A stretch of 37,408 bases of DNA from a virus, in IMG/VR virus record IMGVR_UViG_3300042691_010121, positions 1-37,408 of that record; one strand, 5' to 3'. How positions within the stretch are numbered: position 1 is the stretch's first letter; each line of letters opens with the position of its first letter. Made by a program: the position numbers and the translations under genes. Under the pieces are notes generated by a model. It did no database searches. It was not told where the DNA came from and saw only the letters and a program-made list of their open reading frames with translations. Shown piece by piece: positions 23,200 through 29,976 of this stretch.

Positions 23200-23426
23200 G
23201 GTTCCTCCGTCAGTGAGCGGTAGCGGGCAAGGAGCTTGCTGGGATGGTTCGTGAAGTGCGGGGCCACGGGGATTACGGACGGCGGACGAGGCCGGCCCAG
23301 GTGGAACGCCCGACAGTGGGGGCAATGGTAGACGCCGAGCGCGTGGCGCCGTTCCTTGTCGCGGATAGATCGGCGGGCGTGTTCCGCGTCGGATCTGTTG
23401 GCGTAGGGGATCTTGGCGCAGCGCAT
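23196..23426 (-). CDS. Small zinc-finger-like protein (76 aa)
   Basis: The protein starts MRCAKIPYANRSDAEHARRS, followed by IRDKERRHALGVYHCPHCRAFHLG. The pattern of a basic Ala/Arg helix followed by YxCxxCxxxHLG is common in small phage proteins and probably binds one zinc with two Cys and one or two His. A DNA- or RNA-binding role is plausible. It sits in the early operon between two other small genes, starting three bases after the 64-aa gene ends and overlapping the next by ATGA. Confidence 0.6.
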   Translation of the reverse strand: MRCAKIPYANRSDAEHARRSIRDKERRHALGVYHCPHCRAFHLGRPRPPSVIPVAPHFTNHPSKLLARYRSLTEEP

Positions 23427-23429
23427 CCC

Positions 23430-23624
23430 TCACCCCTCGCTTGCGGGTTGTTTGGCGAAGGCCAGGAGGTCGGTCTCTATGTCCACAAGCTCGATCACGA
23501 TGCCCCCAAGGAAACCTTTGTCCGCCTCGTTTCGCGCAACTTTCGGATCGAACACCCCCTCGATCTCCGCTCTCAGTGCGGCGAAGGCTTCACGGATGCG
23601 GGTGTCTGCGTTGCGGTAGGTCAT
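23430..23624 (-). CDS. Small acidic helical protein (64 aa)
   Basis: The start is the ATG on 23624, which overlaps the stop of a 14-codon mini frame (ATGA). The product (MTYRNADTRIREAFAALRAE, then IEGVFDPKVARNEADKGFLG, then GIVIELVDIETDLLAFAKQP) is acidic and mostly helical. No family is recognised. Overlapping junctions on both sides show it belongs to the early leftward operon. It could be a small binding protein that acts on a host factor. Confidence 0.55.
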   Translation of the reverse strand: MTYRNADTRIREAFAALRAEIEGVFDPKVARNEADKGFLGGIVIELVDIETDLLAFAKQPASEG

Positions 23625-23665
23625 GCGGCTTGCTCCAGGGCCTTGGCGGCGCGATTGGCGGCCAT
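23621..23665 (-). CDS. Possible 14-residue coupling mini-ORF
   Basis: Between the stop of the 94-aa gene and the start of the 64-aa gene lies a 15-codon frame, ATG to TGA (MAANRAAKALEQAA). It begins inside the upstream stop (TGATG) and ends inside the downstream start (ATGA). It therefore bridges an otherwise untranslated gap in an operon where nearly all genes touch, and may only keep ribosomes moving. It could be chance. Confidence 0.3.
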   Translation of the reverse strand: MAANRAAKALEQAA

Positions 23666-23949
23666 CAGTGGTACGCTTCCGAGATTTGCCGATGCGAAAG
23701 CCGGTTGCCGTCAAGTCCCGGCCACGGCGTCGGCTCGACAAGCTCAATCCCCGTCTTGGCGAGCAAGTCGCGGAACGCCTTAACGTCGCGCATCTTGTGG
23801 TAAGCCGTGAGTGTTCGCGGCGTCAGGCGGCGCCCGTTCAACTCCGCGCCGGTCAAATAGCTGTCCGCGAAGTCTTGGTTCACGCAGTCGCACACGGCGT
23901 TGTAGAACGCTATTTCAAGCGTCATTGGGTGAAAGCGCGGTTTTTTCAC
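23665..23949 (-). CDS. Small protein (94 aa), early operon
   Basis: I favour the GTG on 23949 (MKKPRFHPMTLEIAFYNAVC) because it has AGGAAAGGA about six bases upstream; the ATG on 23925 is an alternative. The C-terminal part (ELNGRRLTPRTLTAYHKMRD, VKAFRDLLAKTGIELVEPTP) is helical and basic, and a short tail ends NRLSHRQISEAYH. No family is recognised, although the size and position fit small phage proteins near replication genes. It overlaps the end of the DUF1376-type gene. Confidence 0.55.
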   Translation of the reverse strand: MKKPRFHPMTLEIAFYNAVCDCVNQDFADSYLTGAELNGRRLTPRTLTAYHKMRDVKAFRDLLAKTGIELVEPTPWPGLDGNRLSHRQISEAYH

Positions 23950-24499
23950 CGGCTGTCCTTTCCTGCTTTTCGAGATTGGCAATGACGAGCGCGGTCCAAT
24001 CCACCGGCTCGCCGGGCGGGGCGTTCGCGCCATCAAGGCGCGCGAACGATCCGTTCGGCCCACAGAGGGTAGAAGCCCTCTTGGGGGCTTCTACCTCTGT
24101 GGAAGGGGAAGGGGTGCAGCCTCTAAGCAGTGCTTTTGGAGTGCTTGAAGCAGTGCTTTTAGCAGCCTTGGCGCGACCCCCAGCGGCGGCCCGTTCGGAG
24201 AACTTGCGCTTCCGTTCCGCCCAGCGTTCAAGCTCCTCGTCGGCGCGCTCCTGACGCCACACGCCGTCCTCGATATAGAAGTATCGCAACATGACCGGGC
24301 GGGTCTTTCGCCATTGAGCGGGCTGCATCCGGGTGATAGCGCCAAGGAACGCATCGTCATCCGGCGGCGGACCATCAACCCAATACGAGATCAGCAGCAG
24401 CAGATAAGCGCCGTGTTGCTCGGCATTGAGGCCCATCGTCTTTTTAAGGTAGGCGCTCACCATGAGTGGGAACCAAACGTCGGGCTTATCCTTACTCAT
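23915..24499 (-). CDS. DUF1376-type replication-associated protein (194 aa)
   Basis: The N-terminus MSKDKPDVWFPLMVSAYLKK, then TMGLNAEQHGAYLLLLISYW, is the clear signature of the DUF1376 family. These proteins are found next to phage replication genes, where they resemble the N-terminal part of initiators such as YdaU. The middle continues the family pattern (YFYIEDGVWRQERADEELER), and the C-terminus is a basic, Ala/Ser-rich tail. The ATG on 24499 has GGAGGC six bases upstream and overlaps the HNH stop by eight bases. It probably helps to start replication with the helicase and the DnaA-like protein. No DnaC-like ATPase is visible. Confidence 0.75.
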   Translation of the reverse strand: MSKDKPDVWFPLMVSAYLKKTMGLNAEQHGAYLLLLISYWVDGPPPDDDAFLGAITRMQPAQWRKTRPVMLRYFYIEDGVWRQERADEELERWAERKRKFSERAAAGGRAKAAKSTASSTPKALLRGCTPSPSTEVEAPKRASTLCGPNGSFARLDGANAPPGEPVDWTALVIANLEKQERTAGEKTALSPNDA

Positions 24500-25028
24500 C
24501 GACGCCTCCGTCAATATCGCGGATTAGGTTCCAGCAAATGCCGCAGAAGTATCGGAACCGCGTCGAGTCCGCTTTCCAAGCCATGCGGGATCGGGCGGTC
24601 TCTGCGGCTCGGATGACCTCCTCGAGCGGAAGCCTCTCAGTGAACCGGCGGACGCTTTCAAACCGCGCGTGCGTCGTCTCTTGGCGGCCCTCGAGGGCGT
24701 CAAACACCCGCCACACGTCGTCTTCCTGCCGTTCCTTGTGTTCCTGAATCACCGCCCGGTAGGCGTGAAGCTGCTCTTCGGCTTCAGCGATGCGCGCAGC
24801 GCGCTCCGCAAGGCTTTCTGGGATGACCGTGAGGGCGACGGCTGACTTGCCCCGGTTGCAGGCCAGGCAAGCCGTGACGAGGTTTTCCTCTTCGTCCCCG
24901 CCCCCCAAGGCGACCGGCTCAATGTGATCGACCTCGAGCACGGCGTCAGGCGGCGTGGCGCCGCAATACTGACAGGTGAAGCCGTCGCGCTTGAAGACCT
25001 CGAACCGCTTGCGCTTACCAACGCTCAC
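24492..25028 (-). CDS. HNH endonuclease (178 aa)
   Basis: The start is a GTG on 25028, overlapping the preceding stop (GTGA). The HNH core lies near the N-terminus: RDGFTCQYCGATPPDAVLEV, then DHIEPVALGGGDEEENLVTA and CLACNRGKS, with two CxxC pairs for a structural zinc and the His/Asn catalytic residues. A long charged helix follows (ERAARIAEAEEQLHAYRAVI), then a C-terminal CGICWNLIRD segment that could bind another metal. Proteins with this HNH head and helical tail are common in phages; they may act in replication or recombination, or as homing nucleases. The operon position before DUF1376 supports replication. Confidence 0.82.
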   Translation of the reverse strand: MSVGKRKRFEVFKRDGFTCQYCGATPPDAVLEVDHIEPVALGGGDEEENLVTACLACNRGKSAVALTVIPESLAERAARIAEAEEQLHAYRAVIQEHKERQEDDVWRVFDALEGRQETTHARFESVRRFTERLPLEEVIRAAETARSRMAWKADSTRFRYFCGICWNLIRDIDGGVDE

Positions 25029-25228
25029 GCCGCCCTCCCCTGCATCTCCCGATATTCCCGCCCAGCCTTGATCGTCGCTCGGGCGCAAAGGCGGAACACC
25101 TCGCGCTGAAGCGGGGTCGAGGTCTTCCACGTCCGGTTGGGCGGCGGGTTAGACGGGTCGTCCTGACCGCAGACGCGCCAGAACTGGTCGCAGATGGCGA
25201 TTGCGAGGTGGTCCTCTAGGCTGATCAT
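25025..25228 (-). CDS. Small protein after the DnaA-like gene (67 aa)
   Basis: The ATG overlaps the DnaA-like stop (ATGA). The sequence is MISLEDHLAIAICDQFWRVC, then a Pro/Asn-rich turn (GQDDPSNPPPNRTWKTSTPL), then a basic helix (REVFRLCARATIKAGREYRE). No family was recognised. Because it is strictly coupled between the DnaA-like gene and the HNH gene, it may be part of a replication or regulation unit. Confidence 0.55.
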   Translation of the reverse strand: MISLEDHLAIAICDQFWRVCGQDDPSNPPPNRTWKTSTPLQREVFRLCARATIKAGREYREMQGRAA

Positions 25229-25677
25229 GCGGAGGCCGCCTCGCGGGCCTTGCGCATGACGTGGTACTCAGCCAACCGCGCCGCGTGCTTCTCCAGCCGA
25301 GGCGTCAGCTTGCCGTCCAGATGGGATTGCCACTTCTGGATAAGGTAGATCGCCGTGGTGTGATCCTTGCGGCCTAGACCGGCGGCAATCTGCGAGTAGG
25401 AGTAACGCCCGGTCTGGTGCATCACCCAGGCCGCTTCGGCTCGGGCCATGACGAGAGCGTGCCGGCGTGACGGTCCCCTCATTTCGGACGCGGTGAAGCC
25501 GTGGCGGTCGGCCACGGTTTGCACGATAGCCTTCTTACTTTCCGTGCGGTCGGTTATGAGGATCGACCCGCGCCAAAGCGACAGATAGGTCGGGGTGACT
25601 TCCGGCACGACAAGCCCGCGCCAGAGGGACAGGAGGTGCGCCCGGTTTTCGGGGTAAGTTTTGTGGGCGTGGCTCAT
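25225..25677 (-). CDS. DnaA domain-IV-like DNA-binding protein without ATPase (150 aa)
   Basis: Residues ~48-118 match the DnaA C-terminal domain: an initial helix (KKAIVQTVADRHGFTASEMR), then RRHALVMARAEAAWVMHQTG and YSYSQIAAGLG, then the signature GRKDHTTAIYLIQKW (DnaA proteins read G(G/R)(R/K)DH(T/S)TV). In DnaA this part reads DnaA boxes. The AAA+ domain and domains I-II are absent. Before it, residues 16-48 contain two tandem copies of LSLWRG. I chose the ATG on 25677 because it overlaps the GcrA-like stop (ATGA). It may occupy host DnaA boxes, regulate genes, or mark the phage origin. The homology is clear; the role is inferred. Confidence 0.82.
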   Translation of the reverse strand: MSHAHKTYPENRAHLLSLWRGLVVPEVTPTYLSLWRGSILITDRTESKKAIVQTVADRHGFTASEMRGPSRRHALVMARAEAAWVMHQTGRYSYSQIAAGLGRKDHTTAIYLIQKWQSHLDGKLTPRLEKHAARLAEYHVMRKAREAASA

Positions 25678-26297
25678 GCGGCTTTGTCCAGGCGTTGGAG
25701 GTCTTCCCGCGTGATGCCCGCGAACATGATCAACCGGCACGCGTGGCAGTAGGTCGCGCCGCCCGTGGGCTGAGCGCAGGAATAGGTGTCAGCCCCAGAG
25801 CCCGCGACAGGCCGGGCGCACTCACCAAAGGCGCGCTCGGTCCAGGGCTTCGCGCCAGGCGGAGGCGGGGTGTCCTCGATGACCGGCATGGGCGCCGCGC
25901 GCGGGCCATGCGGACGGGGAACCATCCACGTCGCCTTGCGTTTGGCGCGGGGGGCGTTCTGTTCGGCGTAGGGGCTCTTGGATTGAAGGCCCATGCGCTT
26001 CATGCGCTTGCGGACGGCGGCGTGGGAGACGCCTAGGACGATCCCGATTTGCCTCGAGGTGTATTGCGCATCGACCAGCCGGATCAGCGTGGCGACGTTC
26101 TCAGGGGTCCAGGGTGACGGGCGCCCGCCGATGTTCCGCCCTGTCGCCGCGCGCTGGAGGCCGAGGCGGCTGATCTTGCCGATCACGGCGTTGCGGGTGA
26201 GCGGCGGATGCTTCGCGGCAATCTCAGTCGCGGAAAGGCCCTCTTTCCAGAGAAGAGTGACTTGATCGGTTAGAGCTTGGTTGGCCCAGATGTTCAT
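25674..26297 (-). CDS. GcrA-like cell-cycle regulator with extra HTH (207 aa)
   Basis: The N-terminus (LTDQVTLLWKEGLSATEIAA, then TRNAVIGKISRLGL at 34-47) is nearly the same as the DNA-binding part of alphaproteobacterial GcrA, which ends in TRNAVIGKVHRLGL. The C-terminus has the GcrA-type Cys cluster (ECARPV at 159, SCAQP at 173, YCHAC at 183). In hosts, GcrA binds sigma-70 and methylated GANTC DNA to activate cell-cycle genes. Between these lies a second HTH (PWTPENVATLIRLVDAQYTS, then VSHAAVRKRMKRMGL), not part of standard GcrA. It overlaps the C5-methyltransferase and DnaA-like genes by ATGA. Late-gene activation or control of host methylation-dependent promoters is inferred. Confidence 0.85.
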   Translation of the reverse strand: MNIWANQALTDQVTLLWKEGLSATEIAAKHPPLTRNAVIGKISRLGLQRAATGRNIGGRPSPWTPENVATLIRLVDAQYTSRQIGIVLGVSHAAVRKRMKRMGLQSKSPYAEQNAPRAKRKATWMVPRPHGPRAAPMPVIEDTPPPPGAKPWTERAFGECARPVAGSGADTYSCAQPTGGATYCHACRLIMFAGITREDLQRLDKAA

Positions 26298-27091
26298 GCG
26301 GCCTCCGCTTGGAGAATGGCGCGGCCAATTAGCTCGGGGATTTGGGGGACGACGGCGTTGCCGAGGGCGCCTATTCGGGATTTGTCCAGCCCGGAGGGAA
26401 GCCCATCATTGCTTCCACATATGTCGGGCTCAACGGACCACCCCACACGTTCCAGGCTATGTCCGCCAGTTTCGCGTTTCCATCTATGTCCGAGCGGCGC
26501 GAGCGGATGCGATACGCTCCGCAGATTAGCGCCAAGGGGCGTTTGATCCCCAAAAACAATCCGTCCGACTTCTGTGGGGTAGGCAACCACCCACGCTCGT
26601 TGTCGCTCGTGGGGCAGTCCCACGGCGGCCGCGCGAATGTTCTGCCACTCTGCATCATACCCGAGTTCGGCCAGGTCTCCGAGAACTCGCCCAAACCATC
26701 CGCCTGGCCGCTCAGAAGGGCCTCTAAGCAGGTTTGCGACGTTCTCCACGAGAATGTACCGCGGTCGAATCTCGTCAGCCAATCGGACGATTTCGGACCA
26801 AAGCCCGCTCCTTGCGGCGCTAATTCCGCGCTGCGCGCCCGCCACGCTAAGGTCCTGGCACGGAAAACCCCCTGAGATGACGTCAACGGCAATTCCATCG
26901 GCAGCAAGGCGCTCTGCGGTGAGGGTTCTGACGTCATCGTAACAAGGCACCTCGGGCCAATGTTTCGCCAGCACGCGGCGGCAGAAGGGTTCGATCTCGC
27001 AGAAGGCGACGGTCTCAAAACCGCCCGTCCGCTCCAGCCCGAGCGAAAAGCCGCCGATGCCGGAAAACAGGTCTAGGACGCGGTACGTCAT
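26294..27091 (-). CDS. C5-cytosine DNA methyltransferase (265 aa)
   Basis: All main motifs are present: I, DLFSGIGGFSLGLE (7-20); IV, GGFPCQDLS with catalytic Cys78; VI, VENVANLL (ENV 116-118); VIII, ERQRAWVV; and X, RIGALGNAVVPQI near the end. The target-recognition region is short. Size is typical for phage C5 enzymes. It would methylate cytosine in a short site, protecting phage DNA from restriction or altering promoter recognition. No restriction enzyme lies next to it, so it is an orphan. It overlaps both neighbours by ATGA in an operon with a second methyltransferase. Confidence 0.9.
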   Translation of the reverse strand: MTYRVLDLFSGIGGFSLGLERTGGFETVAFCEIEPFCRRVLAKHWPEVPCYDDVRTLTAERLAADGIAVDVISGGFPCQDLSVAGAQRGISAARSGLWSEIVRLADEIRPRYILVENVANLLRGPSERPGGWFGRVLGDLAELGYDAEWQNIRAAAVGLPHERQRAWVVAYPTEVGRIVFGDQTPLGANLRSVSHPLAPLGHRWKRETGGHSLERVGWSVEPDICGSNDGLPSGLDKSRIGALGNAVVPQIPELIGRAILQAEAA

Positions 27092-27255
27092 GCCCCCGCC
27101 CCCGGCGCTCGGTTCGTGGCCTCACGAGCGGCCTTGAAGGTCGCGTGCTGCTTTCGGGTGTCGCCCCCACGGATGGCGGCTTGAAGCTCGGCAACGGCCT
27201 TGGCGCGTTCGGCGCGTATGGCTTTGCGTTGGAAGTAGCGGAGGATGCGGATCAT
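27088..27255 (-). CDS. Small basic protein between the two methyltransferases (55 aa)
   Basis: This ATG-to-TGA frame exactly fills the space between two methyltransferase genes, with ATGA overlaps at both ends. The product is basic and helical (MIRILRYFQRKAIRAERAKA, then VAELQAAIRGGDTRKQHATF). The exact double overlap strongly supports a real gene. No family is recognised. It might be a small partner of one of the enzymes. Confidence 0.65.
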   Translation of the reverse strand: MIRILRYFQRKAIRAERAKAVAELQAAIRGGDTRKQHATFKAAREATNRAPGAGA

Positions 27256-28154
27256 GCGGCTACCGTGTCGAATAGCTGCGGCGTCTCGCCAGCGGCCTCC
27301 GCCTCGGAGACGTTCTTGACCGCTTGGCGGAAGTAGGCGGGCTTCAATTCCGAACCAACAAACCGACGCCCGGCCTTGATCGCCGTCCAGCCCTCGGAGC
27401 CGATGCCCATGAACGGCGAGAACACCGTATCGCCAGGGTTAGACCAAAGCCGAATGGCGCGCTCGATCAGGTCAAGCTGCAGCGGGCAAAGGTGGCGCTC
27501 GTCTTTTTCCTCGCGCGCGACTTTGACGTTGAGGACGTTGGTCTGCTGGATGTCCATCCAGACCGGCGAGGCCCATTGCTGCCAAAGCGAGACGGGGAAG
27601 TTGCGCGCGTCGTGGCCTACCTTGTCGGCGTCCTTCTCGTCATCCGGCGTCTTGCGGAACACCATGACGTAATCCGCCATGCCCTGACGGTTGCGCGTCG
27701 CGTCGGTCTGAATCTGCTTGTAGAGAAGCCCCAGCGCCTTGGTGCGCTGCATCTCCACGACGGGGTCTTTCCACACGGTGATGCGGCTATGAAACGTCCA
27801 GCCGGCTTCCTCGTGCACCTGCCGAATGTCGCTCGGAAAGTCGTAAAGCCCGATCACCCCGTGCGCCGTTTTCGTGCGCGGGAGGTCCGAGCAATGGACC
27901 GCCGTCAACCGGCCCGGCTTGGTGATGCGCAGTTTCTCGCGGACCAAAAACGAATAGAGCCGGCGAAACTCCGCCTCGTCGGCCACGTTGCCCATGTCGC
28001 GCTCGCTGTCCGAATAGACGAACAGTTGCGCGAACGGCGGGGAGTAAACCGAAAACCCGACGCTGTTGTCGGGGAGCGTCGATGCAAACTCCACACAATC
28101 GGCGTTGACGATGTAAAAGCCGCGCCCGGTGGCGCTGTCGAGAACGTGGCTCAT
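27252..28154 (-). CDS. Beta-class DNA amino-methyltransferase (N4-cytosine or N6-adenine), ~300 aa
   Basis: The catalytic motif IV (YSPPFAQLF, near residue 40) comes first and the AdoMet-binding motif I (DTVFSPFMGIGSEG) near the C-terminus, the order of beta-class enzymes. The closing GRRFVGSELKPAYFRQAV is the usual motif X-like end. SPPF rather than DPPY leans toward N4-cytosine but does not exclude N6-adenine. Two starts fit: ATG on 28154, overlapping the helicase stop (ATGA), which I prefer; and ATG on 28169, five codons longer. No restriction partner is next to it. It probably guards phage DNA or alters methylation-dependent control with the C5 enzyme and GcrA-like protein. It lacks the DPPY motif of CcrM, so it is not a CcrM copy. 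Confidence 0.87.
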   Translation of the reverse strand: MSHVLDSATGRGFYIVNADCVEFASTLPDNSVGFSVYSPPFAQLFVYSDSERDMGNVADEAEFRRLYSFLVREKLRITKPGRLTAVHCSDLPRTKTAHGVIGLYDFPSDIRQVHEEAGWTFHSRITVWKDPVVEMQRTKALGLLYKQIQTDATRNRQGMADYVMVFRKTPDDEKDADKVGHDARNFPVSLWQQWASPVWMDIQQTNVLNVKVAREEKDERHLCPLQLDLIERAIRLWSNPGDTVFSPFMGIGSEGWTAIKAGRRFVGSELKPAYFRQAVKNVSEAEAAGETPQLFDTVAA

Positions 28155-29632
28155 GCTGCGGTCATCCATGATGGGAGCTGGACCGGGGCGGTCGGCTCAT
28201 AAGGAGATTGTTCGTGTTCAATTCGGACGGCGCGGCGCATGGCCGCCGTCATCTCGCGCTTCATGGCGTCGTGGTCGCCGCTCTTGCGGTTCACGACTTG
28301 CCAGATGCTTTCCTCCGTGTCGGCGCACGCCACATGGACGCTGACCGGGCGCGTCTGCCCAAACCTCCAGCACCGCCGGATTGCCTGATAGAACGCCTCG
28401 TAAGAGAACGAGAGCCCGACAAAGGCCATCCTGGCGCAATGCTGCCAGTTGAGCCCGAAACCGGCCAAGGACGGCTTGGTAATCAGGATGCGAGCCTGAC
28501 CTGTCGAGAACGCGGTGAGGCGTTCCTCTTTCTGGTCCGCCGTCATCGACCCGCGAACCTCTATGGCGCCAGGGATGCGGGCAACGAGCGCGTCCGCCTC
28601 ATAGTCAGTGTCGCACCAGATGACCCAAGGCTCGCCGGGCTCCCGCGCGACAATCTCCGCGATCAGGTCGGCGCGCGCCTCAATGGTCATACGCTTCTCA
28701 CGGTGGATCGACGTGGCGGACGTGTCGGGGATGCGGAACAGCCGTCCCTGCCCGTCCTTTTCGGCGCCGCTGTCCAGCGACCGATCAGCCTTCACAACGT
28801 GGCGCTCGAGATTGAGCGGCGGAAGCGCAAAGCCATCGTCCGAAAACCCTAGATCCGATGGCTTGGAAACGCAGCGCGCCCATGACGCCACCCATGACCA
28901 GAAGTCGCGGACGGCATGACCCTTCATGCGCCATGTGCCGGTGTCGGCGCTGTCGTGAATGAACCAGCGCGTCAGCATTTGGGATGCCGAGAGCGTGCCT
29001 AGAAAGTCGGAGTGTTGGCCTAGCTCGGAATGGTCGTTGGGCGCGGGCGTGGCGGTGCAGGCCAGACGGAAGCGCGTGTCTGAGAACGCCTGAATAAGCG
29101 ACTTGGACGTGCGCCCGTTCATGCTTTTCAGGATGCTGGATTCATCCAGGATCACCCCGCCAAACGCGGACGGATCAAACTTGTCCAGTCGATCATAATT
29201 GGTGATGTAGACGCGCGGCGTGGTGATCTGGTCGGGCTCACGAATGGCCCGCGCGTCGATCCCAAACTTCTCCGCTTCGCGCTGGTGTTGGGCCGCCACG
29301 GCGAGCGGCGCCAGCATCAAAACCGGCTCGTTCGTGTGTTCGACGACGATGCGGCCCCAATCAAGCGCGCAAAGGCTCTTACCTAGTCCAGTGTCCAGAA
29401 AGAGCGCTGTCCGCCCGCCCCGCAATGCGAAGTCGGTGACTGACGCCTGATGCGGGAACATGGCGGGGTTGAGGTCGGGGACGCGGGTTAGGCCAACGGT
29501 AGGCGTGGCAATGCGTTTCGCGGCGACCGCGCTGCGGTAAGCATCAATGCCGCAATTGGTCGGGGCGCGGTGGGGAGAGGGACACCGCGCCCCTGTCGCG
29601 CTGGCAATGGGCTTGCCTTGCGCGGGTTTCAT
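28151..29632 (-). CDS. SNF2-like superfamily II helicase/ATPase (493 aa)
   Basis: Motifs appear in order: FPHQASVTDFALRGGRTALF (Q-like start, ~59), motif I LDTGLGKSLCALDW (GLGKS at 82-86), motif II ILDESSILKS (DESS 163-166), motif III CTATPAPND (~192), and motif VI IRRCWRFGQTRPV near residue 430. The DESS box and RxGQ motif VI place it with SNF2-type enzymes often found in temperate phages close to replication genes. It probably remodels protein-DNA complexes or opens DNA at the origin. I chose the ATG on 29632 (MKPAQGKPIA) because it overlaps the HTH-gene stop (ATGA). The first ~55 residues have no recognised domain. Confidence 0.85.
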   Translation of the reverse strand: MKPAQGKPIASATGARCPSPHRAPTNCGIDAYRSAVAAKRIATPTVGLTRVPDLNPAMFPHQASVTDFALRGGRTALFLDTGLGKSLCALDWGRIVVEHTNEPVLMLAPLAVAAQHQREAEKFGIDARAIREPDQITTPRVYITNYDRLDKFDPSAFGGVILDESSILKSMNGRTSKSLIQAFSDTRFRLACTATPAPNDHSELGQHSDFLGTLSASQMLTRWFIHDSADTGTWRMKGHAVRDFWSWVASWARCVSKPSDLGFSDDGFALPPLNLERHVVKADRSLDSGAEKDGQGRLFRIPDTSATSIHREKRMTIEARADLIAEIVAREPGEPWVIWCDTDYEADALVARIPGAIEVRGSMTADQKEERLTAFSTGQARILITKPSLAGFGLNWQHCARMAFVGLSFSYEAFYQAIRRCWRFGQTRPVSVHVACADTEESIWQVVNRKSGDHDAMKREMTAAMRRAVRIEHEQSPYEPTAPVQLPSWMTAA

Positions 29633-29865
29633 GCGGCACGCTCGGAAGCGGCCTTGGCGATCAGCACCTCCCACACCGCAGCGCCGCGCCCTTCCGCGCG
29701 CCAGATGCTTGGCGGGATGCCTGAGACTTCCTCAATACGGAGGGCCAGGTCCAGCGACGGCGACTTTGCGCCCGTCACAAGCTGCGACGTGTAGCTCGGG
29801 GTAAGCCCGACCTTGTTCCGCAGCGCGTCGGAGAGGGCCTTGCGGCCTATTGCTTCGGTGTCCAT
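29629..29865 (-). CDS. Cro/C1-type HTH repressor-like protein (78 aa)
   Basis: The sequence MDTEAIGRKALSDALRNKVG, then LTPSYTSQLVTGAKSPSLDL, is a standard Cro/C1 helix-turn-helix (recognition helix around PSYTSQLVTG, followed by SLDLALRIEEVSGI). It is the first gene of the leftward operon and faces a rightward promoter across about 110 bases, as a lambda-like switch would. No dimerisation or protease domain follows, so it is a Cro-size regulator. No Shine-Dalgarno precedes the ATG, and a TTGACG box would place the transcript start at about the ATG, so it may be made from a leaderless message. Whether it maintains lysogeny is unknown; no integrase is seen. Confidence 0.8.
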   Translation of the reverse strand: MDTEAIGRKALSDALRNKVGLTPSYTSQLVTGAKSPSLDLALRIEEVSGIPPSIWRAEGRGAAVWEVLIAKAASERAA

Positions 29866-29893
29866 GCCACTTTGTCGCCGCGAACGGAAAGCG

Positions 29894-29955
29894 CGTCAAG
29901 TCATTTGTTTATCCCGAATAGGGCTTGACCGCGCCGTGATGGCGTGCGCTTATAC
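29894..29955. promoter_or_regulatory. Divergent early promoters and operator candidate
   Basis: Two -35 boxes face apart: leftward TTGACG (29899-29894) and rightward TTGACC (29925-29930). The rightward -10 candidate is CTTATA within GCTTATAC (29948-29955), which resembles the Caulobacter -10 form GCTANAWC; spacing is about 18. The leftward -10 would be GACAAA (29876-29871). Between the -35 boxes lies AT-rich DNA, unlike the surrounding GC-rich sequence, with an imperfect inverted repeat (ATCCC, five bases GAATA, GGGCT). This is a good place for repressor binding to shut both operons. Confidence 0.6.
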
Positions 29956-29976
29956 GTCATCAACGGAGACAAGCCG

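Noticed and set aside
27252-28154. The beta-class methyltransferase as a CcrM copy acting at GANTC
   Set aside because: It has SPPF instead of DPPY and lacks the CcrM-type C-terminal domain; the target site cannot be predicted, so no CcrM claim is made.
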